From contig NZ_QZCH01000003.1 of assembly GCF_003596335.1 (NCBI RefSeq), positions 62,001 through 126,000 on the forward strand: DNA of 64,000 nt. Reading direction: 5' to 3'. Positions 41,162 through 51,084 of this stretch are shown here, piece by piece. Made by a program: the position numbers and the translations under genes. Source of the DNA: Motilimonas pumila. GTDB lineage: Bacteria > Pseudomonadota > Gammaproteobacteria > Enterobacterales > CBDFNC01. The notes under the pieces are model-generated. The model had not been told where the DNA came from. It searched no databases and saw only the letters and a program-made list of their open reading frames with translations. Each line of letters begins with the position of its first letter. The stretch's first letter is position 1.

Positions 41162-42124
41162 ATGCCAACAGAATTGTCTTTAACGGCCGATGCTATTAAA
41201 CAATCGGTGAAGCAAGTCTTTACGGTTGAAGCGCAAGCGCTTCAACAATGTGCGCAGAGAACTGGGGACGAGTTTGTTAATGCCATCGCGTTAATGAAAC
41301 ACTGCCAAGGGCGTGTGATCGTTTGTGGTATGGGAAAGTCAGGTCTTATCGGCAAAAAAATCGCCGCAACTTTAGCTTCTGTTGGCACCCCTTCGTTCTT
41401 TTTACACCCAGGGGAAGCCTTTCATGGCGATCTTGGTATGGTGCAGGCCAATGACATATTACTGCTGCTTTCATACAGCGGTGAAACCGATGAAATTTTA
41501 AAAATCATCCCTTCGATTAAAGGCTTCGGTAATAAAATTATCGCTATTACGGGGGGGCTAACATCGAGCCTTAGTAAGCATGCTGACGTTGTGCTAGATG
41601 GCAGCGTTGATAAAGAAACCTGCCCTAATAACCTAGCGCCTACTACTTCAACGACGGTGGCATTAGCCATTGGTGATGCACTTGCATCAACATTAGTATT
41701 GGAAACCGAATTTAGTCCAATGGACTTTGCGCGTTACCACCCCGGAGGCAGCTTAGGTAAGCGATTACTTACTCGTGTGAAAGATGTTATGCGCAGTGAG
41801 CAGTTACCTGAAGTAGCGTTGGATACGCCAGTAACACAAGCTTTGATGGTAATGACAGAAACCCGTACTGGGTTAGCGCTAGTATTGGATCAAGGGGTGT
41901 TACAAGGCGTCATTACTGACGGTGACGTGCGTCGTTATCTGCTAGCGGGTCAAGATATCAACCAAGGTAAAGCGCGTGATATGATGACAGTATCACCTTG
42001 TCGCATTGATCAAGAGGCGATGCTCGCCGAAGCAGAAGACTTGATGCGGCAAAAGCATATTAAATGGTTAGTAGTAACTGACGCTCAACAAGCTCTGGTG
42101 GGCATTTTGGAATGGAGCCAGTGA
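41162..42124 (+). CDS. kdsD: Arabinose-5-phosphate isomerase (KdsD/KpsF/GutQ family)
   Basis: A 320-residue protein with an N-terminal SIS sugar-isomerase domain (GMGKSGLIGKKIA and LSYSGETDE are family motifs; CPNNLAPTTST follows) and two C-terminal CBS repeats. It converts ribulose-5-phosphate to arabinose-5-phosphate, the first committed step to KDO for lipopolysaccharide. It is not in the usual lpt/kdsC neighbourhood and stands alone, so it may be the capsule-type KpsF or a second copy. A strong terminator follows. Confidence 0.92.
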   Translation: MPTELSLTADAIKQSVKQVFTVEAQALQQCAQRTGDEFVNAIALMKHCQGRVIVCGMGKSGLIGKKIAATLASVGTPSFFLHPGEAFHGDLGMVQANDILLLLSYSGETDEILKIIPSIKGFGNKIIAITGGLTSSLSKHADVVLDGSVDKETCPNNLAPTTSTTVALAIGDALASTLVLETEFSPMDFARYHPGGSLGKRLLTRVKDVMRSEQLPEVALDTPVTQALMVMTETRTGLALVLDQGVLQGVITDGDVRRYLLAGQDINQGKARDMMTVSPCRIDQEAMLAEAEDLMRQKHIKWLVVTDAQQALVGILEWSQ

Positions 42125-42142
42125 ACGAGCAGGCCATATTTG

Positions 42143-42180
42143 CATAAAAAAACCAAGGCCAAGGCCTTGGTTTTTTTATG
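42143..42180. terminator. Strong bidirectional terminator
   Basis: A perfect inverted repeat (core AACCAAGGCC-AA-GGCCTTGGTT with A7 and T7 flanks) between kdsD and the convergent chemoreceptor gene. Confidence 0.95.
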
Positions 42181-42206
42181 TTGCAGCTTTATTTCAGAAC
42201 CTTGGT

Positions 42207-44042
42207 TTAAACTTTAAATTGTTGCACTGAGTGACTTAAGTTTTGCGCTTGATGCAAGATTTCATCACTGGCTTGAGAAGTATGTTGCGCCGCTTGGTTT
42301 GAGGTCTCGGCAATATCACGAATGTTGACAATATTGCGGTTTACTTCGTTAGCTACGCTACTTTGCTCTTCAATCGCCGCCGCTACCTGTATGCTGGTGT
42401 CTGAAATATTGGTGACATCACTGGTAATTTGTTCAAGCAAGGCACCCGCTTGTTGCGCTTGCTCACTACTTTCTTTACCTTGGTTGTGACAAATATTAAT
42501 GAGATCAACGATGGTCGCTGTACGCCCTTGCAGTGAATCGATGATCTTGGTGATTTCTTGGGTCGACTCTTGAGTGCGCATCGCGAGGTTTCGCACTTCA
42601 TCGGCAACCACGGCAAAACCTCGTCCTTGCTCACCGGCGCGAGCCGCTTCTATGGCCGCATTAAGCGCTAATAAGTTGGTTTGCTCGGCAATCCCTTTGA
42701 TGACATCGAGTACTTGGCCTATGGTTTGGCTTTCATCCTCTAAATCGGATACCGCTGCGGCAGAATCGGTAAGTTTATCTGCCAAGGTATTAATTTTACT
42801 TAAGGTTTGCTCAACGCTTTCACGACCGTCAATGGCGTTGGTATTCGTCACTTCCGCTTTGCTGGCTGCCGCTTCAGTATTGCTGGCAATCTCTTCAATG
42901 GTTGATCCCATTTCGGTGACTGCAGTAGCAACCATTTCCGTTTCTTGCAGCTGGTTGTCTATCCCGCTTTGGGTTTCATTGGCGTTATGAGAAAGCTGCT
43001 CAGCAGCGCTGGATAAGGTATCCACCGCGCCATTCACTTCTTGAATTAAGTGCTGGAAACTGGTCAGCATATTGTCGAAGTTGTTGGCCACTGAGCCAAT
43101 CTCGTCTTTACTGGTAATATTGGCACGCTTGGATAGGTCTTTGGTTTGATTGATTTCTCGAATCGCGCTGTCCAGTCGCATAAGAGGCTTTATGATGCTG
43201 TTTGATAGGTAGATGTTGAGCGCTACAATAATAAAACTGATGACCAAGACAATAATATAAGCTTGGGTTTTAGTGCTAGCCGTTTCAGAGACTATGTAAG
43301 CGCCCACTTCAGATTCAAGGTGCTCTAAAGACTCATCAGCTTGATGAATCGTGGCGCGGAGTTTGCCAATCAAGCCGTCGTAAGCGGTCAGCCCCATTTT
43401 TTCAATGCCTGTTACAAAAGCATTGAAGTCTTTCTTATAAACCGTCAGGTTTTGCTTCGTGGCGCCATTTGCCCCGGCAATCATGGTATCAATCAATTTG
43501 TTGAAACGGCCCACATATTTGATGTCTTGCCTGAGCATAAAATCTTTTTCAAACCGGCGTAACATCAAGTAATCAGCCAGCGCTTTGTAGTCACTGGTAT
43601 CTTTAAATGACTGCTCTGCGCCATGGGCGGCTTTTCTCAAAGAACCATAAAGGCCAGTTTTCGGCGTCAAGCCCAATTCTTCTTTTAGCTCGGTGAGCGC
43701 GACAAACTGTTCTTTGTAAGAGCGCATCGCGGTAAGCGTATTGTTTATGCCCGTCGCGTCAAGATTATGGTCATTGTAATACTGAATCAGGTAGTTAATG
43801 CTTTGCTCTGTGGTGGCGTAATCTTCTAAAAATCGCGCTTTATATTTGAGGTCATTACGACTGAGAAAATCTTTTTCACTGCGGCGTAACTTAAGCATGT
43901 TGGTTTGCAACTGCTCAGCTTCAAGCGCGGTATGAGAGATATCCTCTAGCTGATTTGTTTCTACCGCAATCATAATAGCTAGCGCAACTAAACCAACCAA
44001 AGTGATGGCAATACTCGCTATCAGTTTGTGTTTGATATACAT
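42207..44042 (-). CDS. Methyl-accepting chemotaxis protein
   Basis: A 611-residue chemoreceptor. A helix at about 10-30, a mainly helical periplasmic region of about 240 residues with two similar bundles (both containing LRRx[18 protein letters not shown], as in HBM-type sensor domains), a second helix near 270, a HAMP segment and a full signalling domain with the hairpin tip around [27 protein letters not shown] domains are known to bind organic acids in some receptors. The ATG at 44042 fits the first helix; the longer frame to 44120 lacks support. Confidence 0.93.
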   Translation of the reverse strand: MYIKHKLIASIAITLVGLVALAIMIAVETNQLEDISHTALEAEQLQTNMLKLRRSEKDFLSRNDLKYKARFLEDYATTEQSINYLIQYYNDHNLDATGINNTLTAMRSYKEQFVALTELKEELGLTPKTGLYGSLRKAAHGAEQSFKDTSDYKALADYLMLRRFEKDFMLRQDIKYVGRFNKLIDTMIAGANGATKQNLTVYKKDFNAFVTGIEKMGLTAYDGLIGKLRATIHQADESLEHLESEVGAYIVSETASTKTQAYIIVLVISFIIVALNIYLSNSIIKPLMRLDSAIREINQTKDLSKRANITSKDEIGSVANNFDNMLTSFQHLIQEVNGAVDTLSSAAEQLSHNANETQSGIDNQLQETEMVATAVTEMGSTIEEIASNTEAAASKAEVTNTNAIDGRESVEQTLSKINTLADKLTDSAAAVSDLEDESQTIGQVLDVIKGIAEQTNLLALNAAIEAARAGEQGRGFAVVADEVRNLAMRTQESTQEITKIIDSLQGRTATIVDLINICHNQGKESSEQAQQAGALLEQITSDVTNISDTSIQVAAAIEEQSSVANEVNRNIVNIRDIAETSNQAAQHTSQASDEILHQAQNLSHSVQQFKV

Positions 44043-44615
44043 AAACCTACATCCTTTTTTATCATCTATGAGGCGAATACTAGTTACAAATTTGAAACTA
44101 AAGTGTGAATAAAGACGCATTCACCAGCATTTTGATAAGCTGATGATTTGTAATTGTCCAAAGTTCGACTTAGCTCTTATTATTCTAGACACTCGTTGAT
44201 ATAAAGGGTTATTTTTTGTGATTTTGTTTTCAGGGTTTGAGCTTTTTAGAGAAAAATAAATACCAATGTATTTTCTATCTATATTTCTTAAATCTATCTT
44301 TCAATTTTACCGTCATTTTATCGATTTAATCTGATTTATTTGGCCTATTTATTCGATTGAATGTACATTTCTTTAGGTTACATCTCTTGTACTTCAGTTC
44401 CTAATAGCCAGTACAACTTTCATTCTGAAACGGATGCCATTACATAAATTAGCAGGCCTTAACTGCCGTCATGAACCATGGCGTACACATCATCATTACT
44501 CAGCTACCTGTTCTTTGTATTCGATATTCGAATGGTTTCTAATTAAACCTACCTCCTTGGCCGGGGTATTATTATCACATCGAAACACGCAGTAACACTC
44601 AAACGGAGCCAAGGT
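44043..44615. other. Long A/T-rich leader before two small secreted genes
   Basis: About 570 bases with no supportable coding frame. ATTCGA-TAT-TCGAAT at 44519-44533 is a perfect inverted repeat. A further pair, CCTTGGC (44555-44561) and GCCAAGG (44608-44614), brackets the leader of the first small gene; see the next entry. Confidence 0.5.
44555..44614 (+). promoter_or_regulatory. Possible 5' leader stem near the start codon
   Basis: CCTTGGC and GCCAAGG are perfect complements 46 bases apart. The right arm fills the space between the GGAG ribosome binding site (44605-44608) and the ATG at 44616, so pairing in the mRNA would hinder translation. This is inference from complementarity alone. 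Confidence 0.35.
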
Positions 44616-44831
44616 ATGAATCAACTTTTAAAACTCAGCTGTCTATTTGCCATTTTGGCTCCGAGTGCGCATGCGATGGACGCAGACTTTCAGCCTCAAG
44701 CCGTGAGTAAAAGACAAATCTCGATTGACGTTGTGGCATATGAAAGCGAAGTACGTAACACAGCAGGCAAAATCGCTTTGTCACCTCAAGTGAGTTTGTC
44801 GCTGATAAAGCAAGTGATTGAAAATAAGTAA
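44616..44831 (+). CDS. Small secreted protein, first of a related pair
   Basis: A 71-residue protein with a signal peptide ending AHA near residue 20. The mature part of about 50 residues begins MDADFQPQAVSKRQ, closely like MDMDYQAQVVNKVE of the next gene. No cysteines occur in the mature peptide. GGAG lies seven bases before the ATG. Family unknown to me. The spacing (46 bases) and orientation suggest one operon with the next gene. Confidence 0.7.
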   Translation: MNQLLKLSCLFAILAPSAHAMDADFQPQAVSKRQISIDVVAYESEVRNTAGKIALSPQVSLSLIKQVIENK

Positions 44832-44877
44832 GTGCCATAAGGCAACCAATATATTCCAAACCCAAGAGGACAAGATT

Positions 44878-45090
44878 ATGAAAAACGTAATGAAACTAGC
44901 AGCTATTTTTGTCGCCCTTTCTAGCAGCGCCATGGCAATGGACATGGACTACCAAGCGCAAGTAGTAAATAAGGTAGAAACCACGGCTGACGTAGTACCG
45001 GCTGCCTATGACGAAGCAACTAAAGGCATGGTGTCGTTTAGCTCGGTAGGGCAAACCGGTCGCTTAATTACCAGCTACAACTTTAATTAA
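44878..45090 (+). CDS. Small secreted protein, second of a related pair
   Basis: A 70-residue protein with a signal peptide ending AMA near residue 20 and a mature part of about 50 residues that begins with the same MDxDxQxQxVxK pattern as its neighbour, then diverges. The ATG has GAGGA seven bases upstream. The end GRLITSYNFN is rich in aromatic and polar residues. It is followed by a stem and a good terminator. Role unknown; a secreted peptide or envelope factor is possible. Confidence 0.72.
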   Translation: MKNVMKLAAIFVALSSSAMAMDMDYQAQVVNKVETTADVVPAAYDEATKGMVSFSSVGQTGRLITSYNFN

Positions 45091-45121
45091 GATGCTGCAT
45101 AAATGGATCAGCATCAATAAT

Positions 45122-45149
45122 AAAATAGCCCGTCATCACGGGCTATTTT
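45122..45149 (+). terminator. Terminator after the small-protein pair
   Basis: AAAATAGCCCGT-CATC-ACGGGCTATTTT. A weaker stem, GATGCTG/CAGCATC (45091-45115), precedes it directly after the stop codon. Confidence 0.88.
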
Positions 45150-45290
45150 GTTAACAAGAGAGTCAATGCCTTTTCAAGCTATTAGTTCGTGATGAGCTAA
45201 CCCTTCCATCCATTTCTCAATGAAAAAATCAGCTTACTTCAAAATACAGGTGAGTAACTATCAGCCTAGCGCTAGAAGCTTGCTAAGTTG

Positions 45291-45683
45291 TTATTTTGAC
45301 TCTTCTTTAGCTTGAGCGGCAAGCTCACGTTTATATACTTCTAAGCCTTGAATGTGGCGATGCTGGTAGTAACCGGCGTTAACGTAGGTTTTGCAAATAG
45401 GGTTGCCGGGTTGACCCGCTTTACCTAATTTATAACCTTCTTCACCGTGACAAACTTCGCTATAAGTAAGATCAAAACTAAAGCTATACCAATCTTTTGC
45501 TTGCTGTTCATCAACGGCGTCGCAAGTCATGGTTGCCGTATCGAGGTTTTCAAATCGAGGTAAGCCTTGGGTGGCATCTGTTTTAGCAACCGCTTTGATG
45601 GCTGCTTCATTGCATGAGTCGCTAGCCATGGTTGTGCCAGAAAGGCATAAACTGGAAATAATTAAAATAGAAGAGATACGCAC
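45291..45683 (-). CDS. Small secreted protein of unknown function
   Basis: A 130-residue protein with a signal peptide ending TMA near residue 20 and four cysteines in the mature part (SDSCNE, MTCDA, SEVCHGEE, NPICKT), suggesting two disulfides in the periplasm. The GTG at 45683 has GGAG six bases upstream; the longer frame begins with a TTG that overlaps that site. The C-terminus is charged and helical. I do not recognise the family. It lies just before metJ on the same strand, with about 120 bases between. Confidence 0.72.
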   Translation of the reverse strand: MRISSILIISSLCLSGTTMASDSCNEAAIKAVAKTDATQGLPRFENLDTATMTCDAVDEQQAKDWYSFSFDLTYSEVCHGEEGYKLGKAGQPGNPICKTYVNAGYYQHRHIQGLEVYKRELAAQAKEESK

Positions 45684-45804
45684 TAGATTCTCCAAGTGAA
45701 CGAATACTTGGCTAATCTAGCAGGCTCTAGAGGGAGAAAAAAATGATCTTGCTAAAAAGGCGAGTTAGCTAACAAAACCAAGTGTCAGCCAAGTAGAAAA
45801 ACGT

Positions 45805-46128
45805 TTATTCGGTTTCGTATTCATCCAAAGAAATACCTTTTTCAAGCATGATTTGTTTTACTTTCTCGGGCAAGCCATCTGCTTGGTCTTTGCGTAAGTC
45901 TTCGTCTTCAGGCAGAGGTTGACCCGTGTAAGCGTGTAAAAAGGCTTCGCACAGTAACTCACTGTTAGTGGCATGGCGTAAGTTATTTACTTGTCTACGA
46001 GTACGCTCATCCGTGAGGATTTTTAATACCTTTAGAGGAATGGATACGGTTATCTTTTTTACTTGTTCATTTTTTTTGCCGTGTTCTGCATACGGACTTA
46101 AGTATTCGCCATTCCACTGTGTAGACAT
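45805..46128 (-). CDS. metJ: Methionine repressor MetJ
   Basis: A 107-residue ribbon-helix-helix repressor. The beta-strand KKITVSIPL contacts the DNA, and [26 protein letters not shown] forms the helices that hold the S-adenosylmethionine corepressor site. Length and sequence match gammaproteobacterial MetJ. It is divergent from metB, and Met boxes lie in the shared interval. Confidence 0.97.
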   Translation of the reverse strand: MSTQWNGEYLSPYAEHGKKNEQVKKITVSIPLKVLKILTDERTRRQVNNLRHATNSELLCEAFLHAYTGQPLPEDEDLRKDQADGLPEKVKQIMLEKGISLDEYETE

Positions 46129-46196
46129 ATTCTAAACCCTTTTAAAAATCAGGCTTATTCTACCCGCTCAATTTTCTGCTGGCAATCTATCGGTAA

Positions 46197-46212
46197 AGAA
46201 GCATAGACGTCT
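46197..46212. promoter_or_regulatory. Met boxes near metJ
   Basis: AGAAGCAT and a perfect AGACGTCT (46205-46212) lie in tandem about 70-85 bases from the metJ start, as expected for autoregulation. Confidence 0.7.
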
Positions 46213-46289
46213 GTGAGCACTAATCTTGCCATTGGTATCAAGGCGTGGCTCAGGTAAAATACGCGGCTTAGAAGTAAAATGAAGATTAA

Positions 46290-46321
46290 AGACGTTTAGA
46301 CGTCTAGAAGTGTTGACGTCT
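46290..46321. promoter_or_regulatory. Four contiguous Met boxes before metB
   Basis: AGACGTTT, AGACGTCT, AGAAGTGT and TGACGTCT follow each other without gaps, each an 8-base variant of AGACGTCT. MetJ dimers bind such tandem boxes cooperatively. The array ends 56 bases before the metB ATG. Confidence 0.9.
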
Positions 46322-46377
46322 TAACCCTGCTGGCATAGAGTTGCCCCTATTTGAAGAGTTTTTGGAGTAGTTAAGTA

Positions 46378-47532
46378 ATGGCGAAATACAAGCAAGCCAC
46401 CCAAGCCGTTCGCACGGGTATTGAATCAGACACGCAGCATGGCGCTGTGGTTCCGCCTATTTATTTAAGCACCAATTACAGCTTTGAAGGTTATAACAAA
46501 ATTCGTGGCTTCGATTATAGCCGCTCTGGCAACCCTACGCGGGCTATTTTAGGTGACGCCATTGCCAAGCTAGAAAATGGCACTACGGGCATTATCACTT
46601 GCTCAGGCATGGCTGCGGTAAACCTTATTACGGCACTTTTGAGCCCAGGTGACTTACTGGTTGCGCCGCACGATTGTTATGGCGGTAGCTACCGTTTATT
46701 TGACTGTTGCGCCAAGAAAAATGCCTTTGATGTATTGTTCATTGACCAAGGCGACGATGAATTAATGGCGCAAGCGATTGCCAAAAAACCAAAGATAGTC
46801 TGGCTAGAAACGCCGAGCAACCCCTTGCTCCGGGTTGTTGATATCGAGAAAATTTGCCAGCAGGCCAAAGCCGTGGGTGCTCTCGTGGTGGTCGACAACA
46901 CCTTCTTGTCACCTGCACTGCAGCAACCCTTGGACTTAGGCGCTGATATCGTTATTCATTCCACCACCAAGTACATTAATGGCCACTCAGACGTCGTCGC
47001 GGGCGCGGTGGTGACTAAAGACGAAACTTTAGGTGAAGACTTAGCGTGGTGGGCCAATTGCTTGGGCCTTACGGGCTCTGCATTTGACTCATACCTTACC
47101 CTGCGTGGCATTCGCACCTTAAACGCCCGTATTCGTAATCACCAAGAAAACGCCAATGCCATTATTGAGTTTCTAAAAACGCAGCCAAAAGTAAGCACGA
47201 TTTATCACCCAAGCTTACCAGACCACCCTGGGCACGAGATTGCTAAGCGTCAGCAAAAAGACTTTGGCTCCATGTTTAGCTTTGACCTTGATACTGACGA
47301 AGCCGGTCTCACTCAATTTTTTGCAGCGCTGCAGCTGTTTTCATTGGCCGAATCCCTCGGTGGGGTTGAAAGCTTAGTGGCGCATCCTGCGTCAATGACA
47401 CATCGCGCCATGAGTGATGAAGCCCAACAAGAAGCGGGCATTTACAATACGCTTATTCGTTTATCTGTGGGCTTAGAAGACGCTGACGATTTAATTGCTG
47501 ACTTAGCGCAAGCCTTTGAAGCGATTCTCTAG
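46378..47532 (+). CDS. metB: Cystathionine gamma-synthase
   Basis: A 384-residue PLP enzyme of the Cys/Met metabolism family that joins O-succinylhomoserine and cysteine to cystathionine. The PLP lysine is K198 in HSTTKYINGHSD, and CSGMAAV, DNTFLSP and the C-terminal SLGGVESL motif are intact. Its ATG has GGAG ten bases upstream. metL follows after 11 bases, the classic metBL operon under MetJ control. Confidence 0.96.
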   Translation: MAKYKQATQAVRTGIESDTQHGAVVPPIYLSTNYSFEGYNKIRGFDYSRSGNPTRAILGDAIAKLENGTTGIITCSGMAAVNLITALLSPGDLLVAPHDCYGGSYRLFDCCAKKNAFDVLFIDQGDDELMAQAIAKKPKIVWLETPSNPLLRVVDIEKICQQAKAVGALVVVDNTFLSPALQQPLDLGADIVIHSTTKYINGHSDVVAGAVVTKDETLGEDLAWWANCLGLTGSAFDSYLTLRGIRTLNARIRNHQENANAIIEFLKTQPKVSTIYHPSLPDHPGHEIAKRQQKDFGSMFSFDLDTDEAGLTQFFAALQLFSLAESLGGVESLVAHPASMTHRAMSDEAQQEAGIYNTLIRLSVGLEDADDLIADLAQAFEAIL

Positions 47533-47543
47533 GAGAGACAAAG

Positions 47544-49958
47544 ATGCAACAAACCAGACACGTACATAAATTTGGTGGCAGCAGCTTAGCGGATCCTAAC
47601 TGTTTTCGCCGAGTTGCCGATATCATCAGCAAACACTCTGCTGACAAAGACTTGATCGTGGTTTCAGCCGCCGGCAAAACCACGAACCGTTTAATCGAGA
47701 TCATCGAATACGCCACAGAAGGCGATACCGCAGCGGCGCAAGCTTTAGCATCACTATCAGAATTTCAACGTAACCTTGCCACTGAGCTATTGTCTGGCTC
47801 GTTTCAGCAACAAGCCCTCAATGATTTAGACCAAGACTTAACGCAATTGGCGTTGATGCTTGAAAATGGCCTAGACCAGTACATCAATAATCAAATTTTA
47901 AGCTTTGGTGAAGTATGGTCAGCACGGTTATTGTCTATTTATCTGCGCCAGCAAGGTCTTGCTGCCAGCTGGTTAGACTCACGTAAGTACTTATCGGCAG
48001 AGTTTGGCGTGCAACCGGTAGTGGACATTGAGCTTTCACGTGAAAAATTAACTCAAGAGTTACTGGGCCGTGAAAATGAACGCGTAGTGATCACAGGCTT
48101 CTTTGCTGCGGATGAACAAGGCCACACGGTAACCTTAGGCCGTAACGGCAGTGATTATTCCGCCACTGTCACCGGAGCTATTGCTAACGCTGTTTCTACC
48201 ACGATTTGGAGTGACGTGGCTGGGGTATTTAGTACCGACCCTCGTAAGGTAAAAAGCGCCGTATTGCTAGAACGATTGTCGCTTGATGAAGCCGCAGAGC
48301 TTTCGCGTTTAGGCTCGCCTGTATTACATGCTCGCACTTTATCTCCAGTGATTGCCAGTAGCCAAAAGCTCAGTCTACGTTCCAGCTACACTCCAGATGA
48401 AGGCTCGACTCAAATTGTACGACGCCAGCATAAACTGGGCGCAGCAAAAATTGTTCATGGTCTAGAGCAAGCGTGCTTAATTGAAATAACACTGCCAGAA
48501 GGCGCTAATTTATCGGACAGCTACGCGCCTCTGGCGGATTACCTTAGCGCTCACTATGTATCGCCATTAGTGATCAATAAAGACGCCAAGGCCCATACTT
48601 TACGTTTGGTATATACGCCAGAGGTGGCGAATTCGGCGCATCAAGTTCTACAGCAATACAGTCATATTACAGACTTTAGTGCAGTGGAACTAAAAACCGG
48701 TTACAGCATGGTGGGATTGGTTGGGAATGGCGTAAGCGATAACGCCGAGCAGTGCTACCGTTTTTACCGCGCTTTGTCAGATCAGCCATTAGAGTTTATT
48801 CAAGCCTGTGATAAAAAGCTGTCTTTGGTGGCTGTGACCAAAGAGATTTTACTTGAGCCACTGTTGCAAACGCTACACGAAACCTTGTTTAAACGGGCTA
48901 AACGCATTGGTTTAGTATTGTTTGGCAACGGCAATATTGGCAGCGCATGGTTGAAGTTATTGACGGCAGAGCAAAGCAAGCTGGAGCAACGTTTTCATCA
49001 AAAGCTTACCTTATGCGGCGTGTTTAATCACTTGGGCGGTAAGCTCAACTTTGATGGCTTAATGCCGCAAGATTTCCAAGCCGGTTTTGAGCCTGAGCCT
49101 TTTATTTGGGAAGAGCTGCTTTCTAAGCTAAAACATCACCCATTTGATGAGCTGGTGATCTTAGACATTACCGCCAGCGAAAGCTTAAGTCGTTACTACC
49201 CTGAGTTTGCGGCGCGTCATTTACACTTGATCACTGCCAATAAATACGCGGGTTCGGCAGAGATAAGCTTTTATAACGAAGTGAAACAGAGCTTTAGCGA
49301 TCACGGTTGCCATTGGTTATACAATGCCACTGTAGGCGCAGGCCTGCCGGTACAATCCAGCATAGCCATGTTGCAAGGGGCAGGGGATCACATTCAAGGC
49401 ATCAGCGGTATTTTCTCTGGTACCTTATCTTGGCTATTCCAGCAATACGACGGTTCAATGCCGTTCTCTGAGTTACTGGACCAAGCTTGGCAACAAGGTT
49501 TAACTGAGCCTGATCCAAGAGAAGACTTATCCGGTAATGACGTCATGCGTAAGCTGCTGATCTTAGCCCGCGAAGCTGGCTTAAAGATGGAAGCCAAAGA
49601 CATTGAGCTAAGCTCTTTGGTGCCAGATGAACTGGCTAAAATGAGCGCCGACGAGTTTATGCAAAATACCCACTTGTTGGATGAAACCTTAGCCGAGAAG
49701 CTAGAAAAAGCGCAAAAGCAAGGCAAGGTATTACGTTATATCGCGCGCTTTAGCGTAAATGGCAAAGCAACCGTGAGTTTAGAAGCGCTGAGTGAAACCC
49801 ACGCTTTTGCTAACTTGCTGCCATGTGACAACGTGTTTGCCATTGAAACCCAGTGGTATCGCACCAACCCACTGACCGTACAAGGCCCAGGGGCAGGACG
49901 AGAAGTCACCGCCGGGGCGATTCAAGCGGATTTGGTGAGTTTATGTGAAAAGCTTTAG
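47544..49958 (+). CDS. metL: Aspartokinase II / homoserine dehydrogenase II
   Basis: An 804-residue bifunctional enzyme. The N-terminal aspartokinase begins HKFGGSSLAD and includes GRNGSDYSAT and the SDVAGVFSTDPR block. The central part is a regulatory linker, and homoserine dehydrogenase begins with the NAD-binding LFGNGNIGSAW near residue 460, then TANKYAGS and GIFSGTLSWLF. It supplies homoserine for methionine synthesis from aspartate. AGGAG precedes the ATG. Confidence 0.97.
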   Translation: MQQTRHVHKFGGSSLADPNCFRRVADIISKHSADKDLIVVSAAGKTTNRLIEIIEYATEGDTAAAQALASLSEFQRNLATELLSGSFQQQALNDLDQDLTQLALMLENGLDQYINNQILSFGEVWSARLLSIYLRQQGLAASWLDSRKYLSAEFGVQPVVDIELSREKLTQELLGRENERVVITGFFAADEQGHTVTLGRNGSDYSATVTGAIANAVSTTIWSDVAGVFSTDPRKVKSAVLLERLSLDEAAELSRLGSPVLHARTLSPVIASSQKLSLRSSYTPDEGSTQIVRRQHKLGAAKIVHGLEQACLIEITLPEGANLSDSYAPLADYLSAHYVSPLVINKDAKAHTLRLVYTPEVANSAHQVLQQYSHITDFSAVELKTGYSMVGLVGNGVSDNAEQCYRFYRALSDQPLEFIQACDKKLSLVAVTKEILLEPLLQTLHETLFKRAKRIGLVLFGNGNIGSAWLKLLTAEQSKLEQRFHQKLTLCGVFNHLGGKLNFDGLMPQDFQAGFEPEPFIWEELLSKLKHHPFDELVILDITASESLSRYYPEFAARHLHLITANKYAGSAEISFYNEVKQSFSDHGCHWLYNATVGAGLPVQSSIAMLQGAGDHIQGISGIFSGTLSWLFQQYDGSMPFSELLDQAWQQGLTEPDPREDLSGNDVMRKLLILAREAGLKMEAKDIELSSLVPDELAKMSADEFMQNTHLLDETLAEKLEKAQKQGKVLRYIARFSVNGKATVSLEALSETHAFANLLPCDNVFAIETQWYRTNPLTVQGPGAGREVTAGAIQADLVSLCEKL

Positions 49959-50048
49959 CTAGTGAATCAGTAAGCATGCAAGTGGGGCCGTTGTCCGCAC
50001 TCTAAACCACTCGATTAATCATTGTATTAACGATTAACTTGCTGAATT

Positions 50049-50084
50049 TAAGGCCCCCTTCGCTATTAACGAAGGGGCTTTTTT
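50049..50084 (+). terminator. Terminator after metL
   Basis: GCCCC(C)TTCG-CTATTAA-CGAAGGGGC followed by six T residues; one base bulges in the left arm. Confidence 0.88.
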
Positions 50085-51084
50085 ATTGTTTGACTGAGGC
50101 TAGGTCAAAGGTAGGAGGCTGTTGGAATAATACTTCCTCTCTACTGGGAAAGTCGCCTTCTACCAGCCAACTGGGCAGGTAGTCGGTAGTAAAATCAATC
50201 GTCTCGCCGGTTCTTTGGTGGTGTAGCGCTAGCATACCGATGAGCTGAAGTGGCAGCATGGCTTCATCGCTAAACAGCTGGAGAGATTTCTCACCTGTGT
50301 CCTCTCCTGGATCCGGGCTGATGAAAGCATGGTACTCATAAAAAGCCGCTAATGCGTTTTTGGTGGTGATGCTGATGTTCTCTTCTTGAACTTTAGCGCA
50401 GCTTAACAAGGTGCTGATAATAGGGAAAAGCACGTAATGGTGGTAGCCTTCAGTACCTTTAGCAACATGCCCTTCAAAACCGTTGAGTTTACTAATAACA
50501 CCTGGTTGGGTATAAGGGGTAAGGGCATTCGCTGCGTCAATGAGATCAGGTTGCAAAGCGTTGGCTACAAAGGCTTTAAAACACGCCATTTCTTTTTTTT
50601 CCGCCTCCATCGACTGATTGGCAGCGTTGTGATGATCCATCAAGTCTGCTGGGTAGCGTAATAATTCGTTTATGACTTCATCAGGTTGGCGCAACAATAA
50701 GTTTAAGTTAAGCGCATTTAACCATTGACCTAGTCCTGTTCCATAAGTAGAAGCGGCAGGGGTAAGAACAAACTCTTCGCCGGCGCAGGTAATGGGAGTT
50801 AATTGGCCTTGGTCAATGAGCATGCGCTGGTGCATCCAAGCCAGCTCGGCAGCGTGGCTTAGTAGCCAAATGCAGTGCGGCTTAGGCCAATTGAGCTGCA
50901 CGGCTTGGACAAACATGTGAAAAAAGTCGTCAGAAAAGCTAAGTGCTAAACTCTGGGCTCTGGCTTCTTTAAAGTTTTTAGACAAGCTTTGGTGTCTTTT
51001 TTCAACCTGATTTAGTAAATGCTCGCTGTTTTCTTGCCAGCGAGCATTAAAAAATGTTTTGTTGTGGTGTGTTATGTGATTCAT
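50083..51084 (-). CDS. Unknown helical protein, weakly Imm49-like
   Basis: A 333-residue cytoplasmic, mainly helical protein with no signal peptide or membrane segment. WLLSHAAELAWMHQRM and the later ALAAFYEYH and LGMLALHHQRTG segments give a repeat-like helical appearance that recalls Imm49-type immunity proteins, but the resemblance is weak and no toxin gene is adjacent. It stands alone between metL and the rhomboid gene. The ATG is preceded by AAGGAA. Confidence 0.65.
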   Translation of the reverse strand: MNHITHHNKTFFNARWQENSEHLLNQVEKRHQSLSKNFKEARAQSLALSFSDDFFHMFVQAVQLNWPKPHCIWLLSHAAELAWMHQRMLIDQGQLTPITCAGEEFVLTPAASTYGTGLGQWLNALNLNLLLRQPDEVINELLRYPADLMDHHNAANQSMEAEKKEMACFKAFVANALQPDLIDAANALTPYTQPGVISKLNGFEGHVAKGTEGYHHYVLFPIISTLLSCAKVQEENISITTKNALAAFYEYHAFISPDPGEDTGEKSLQLFSDEAMLPLQLIGMLALHHQRTGETIDFTTDYLPSWLVEGDFPSREEVLFQQPPTFDLASVKQ

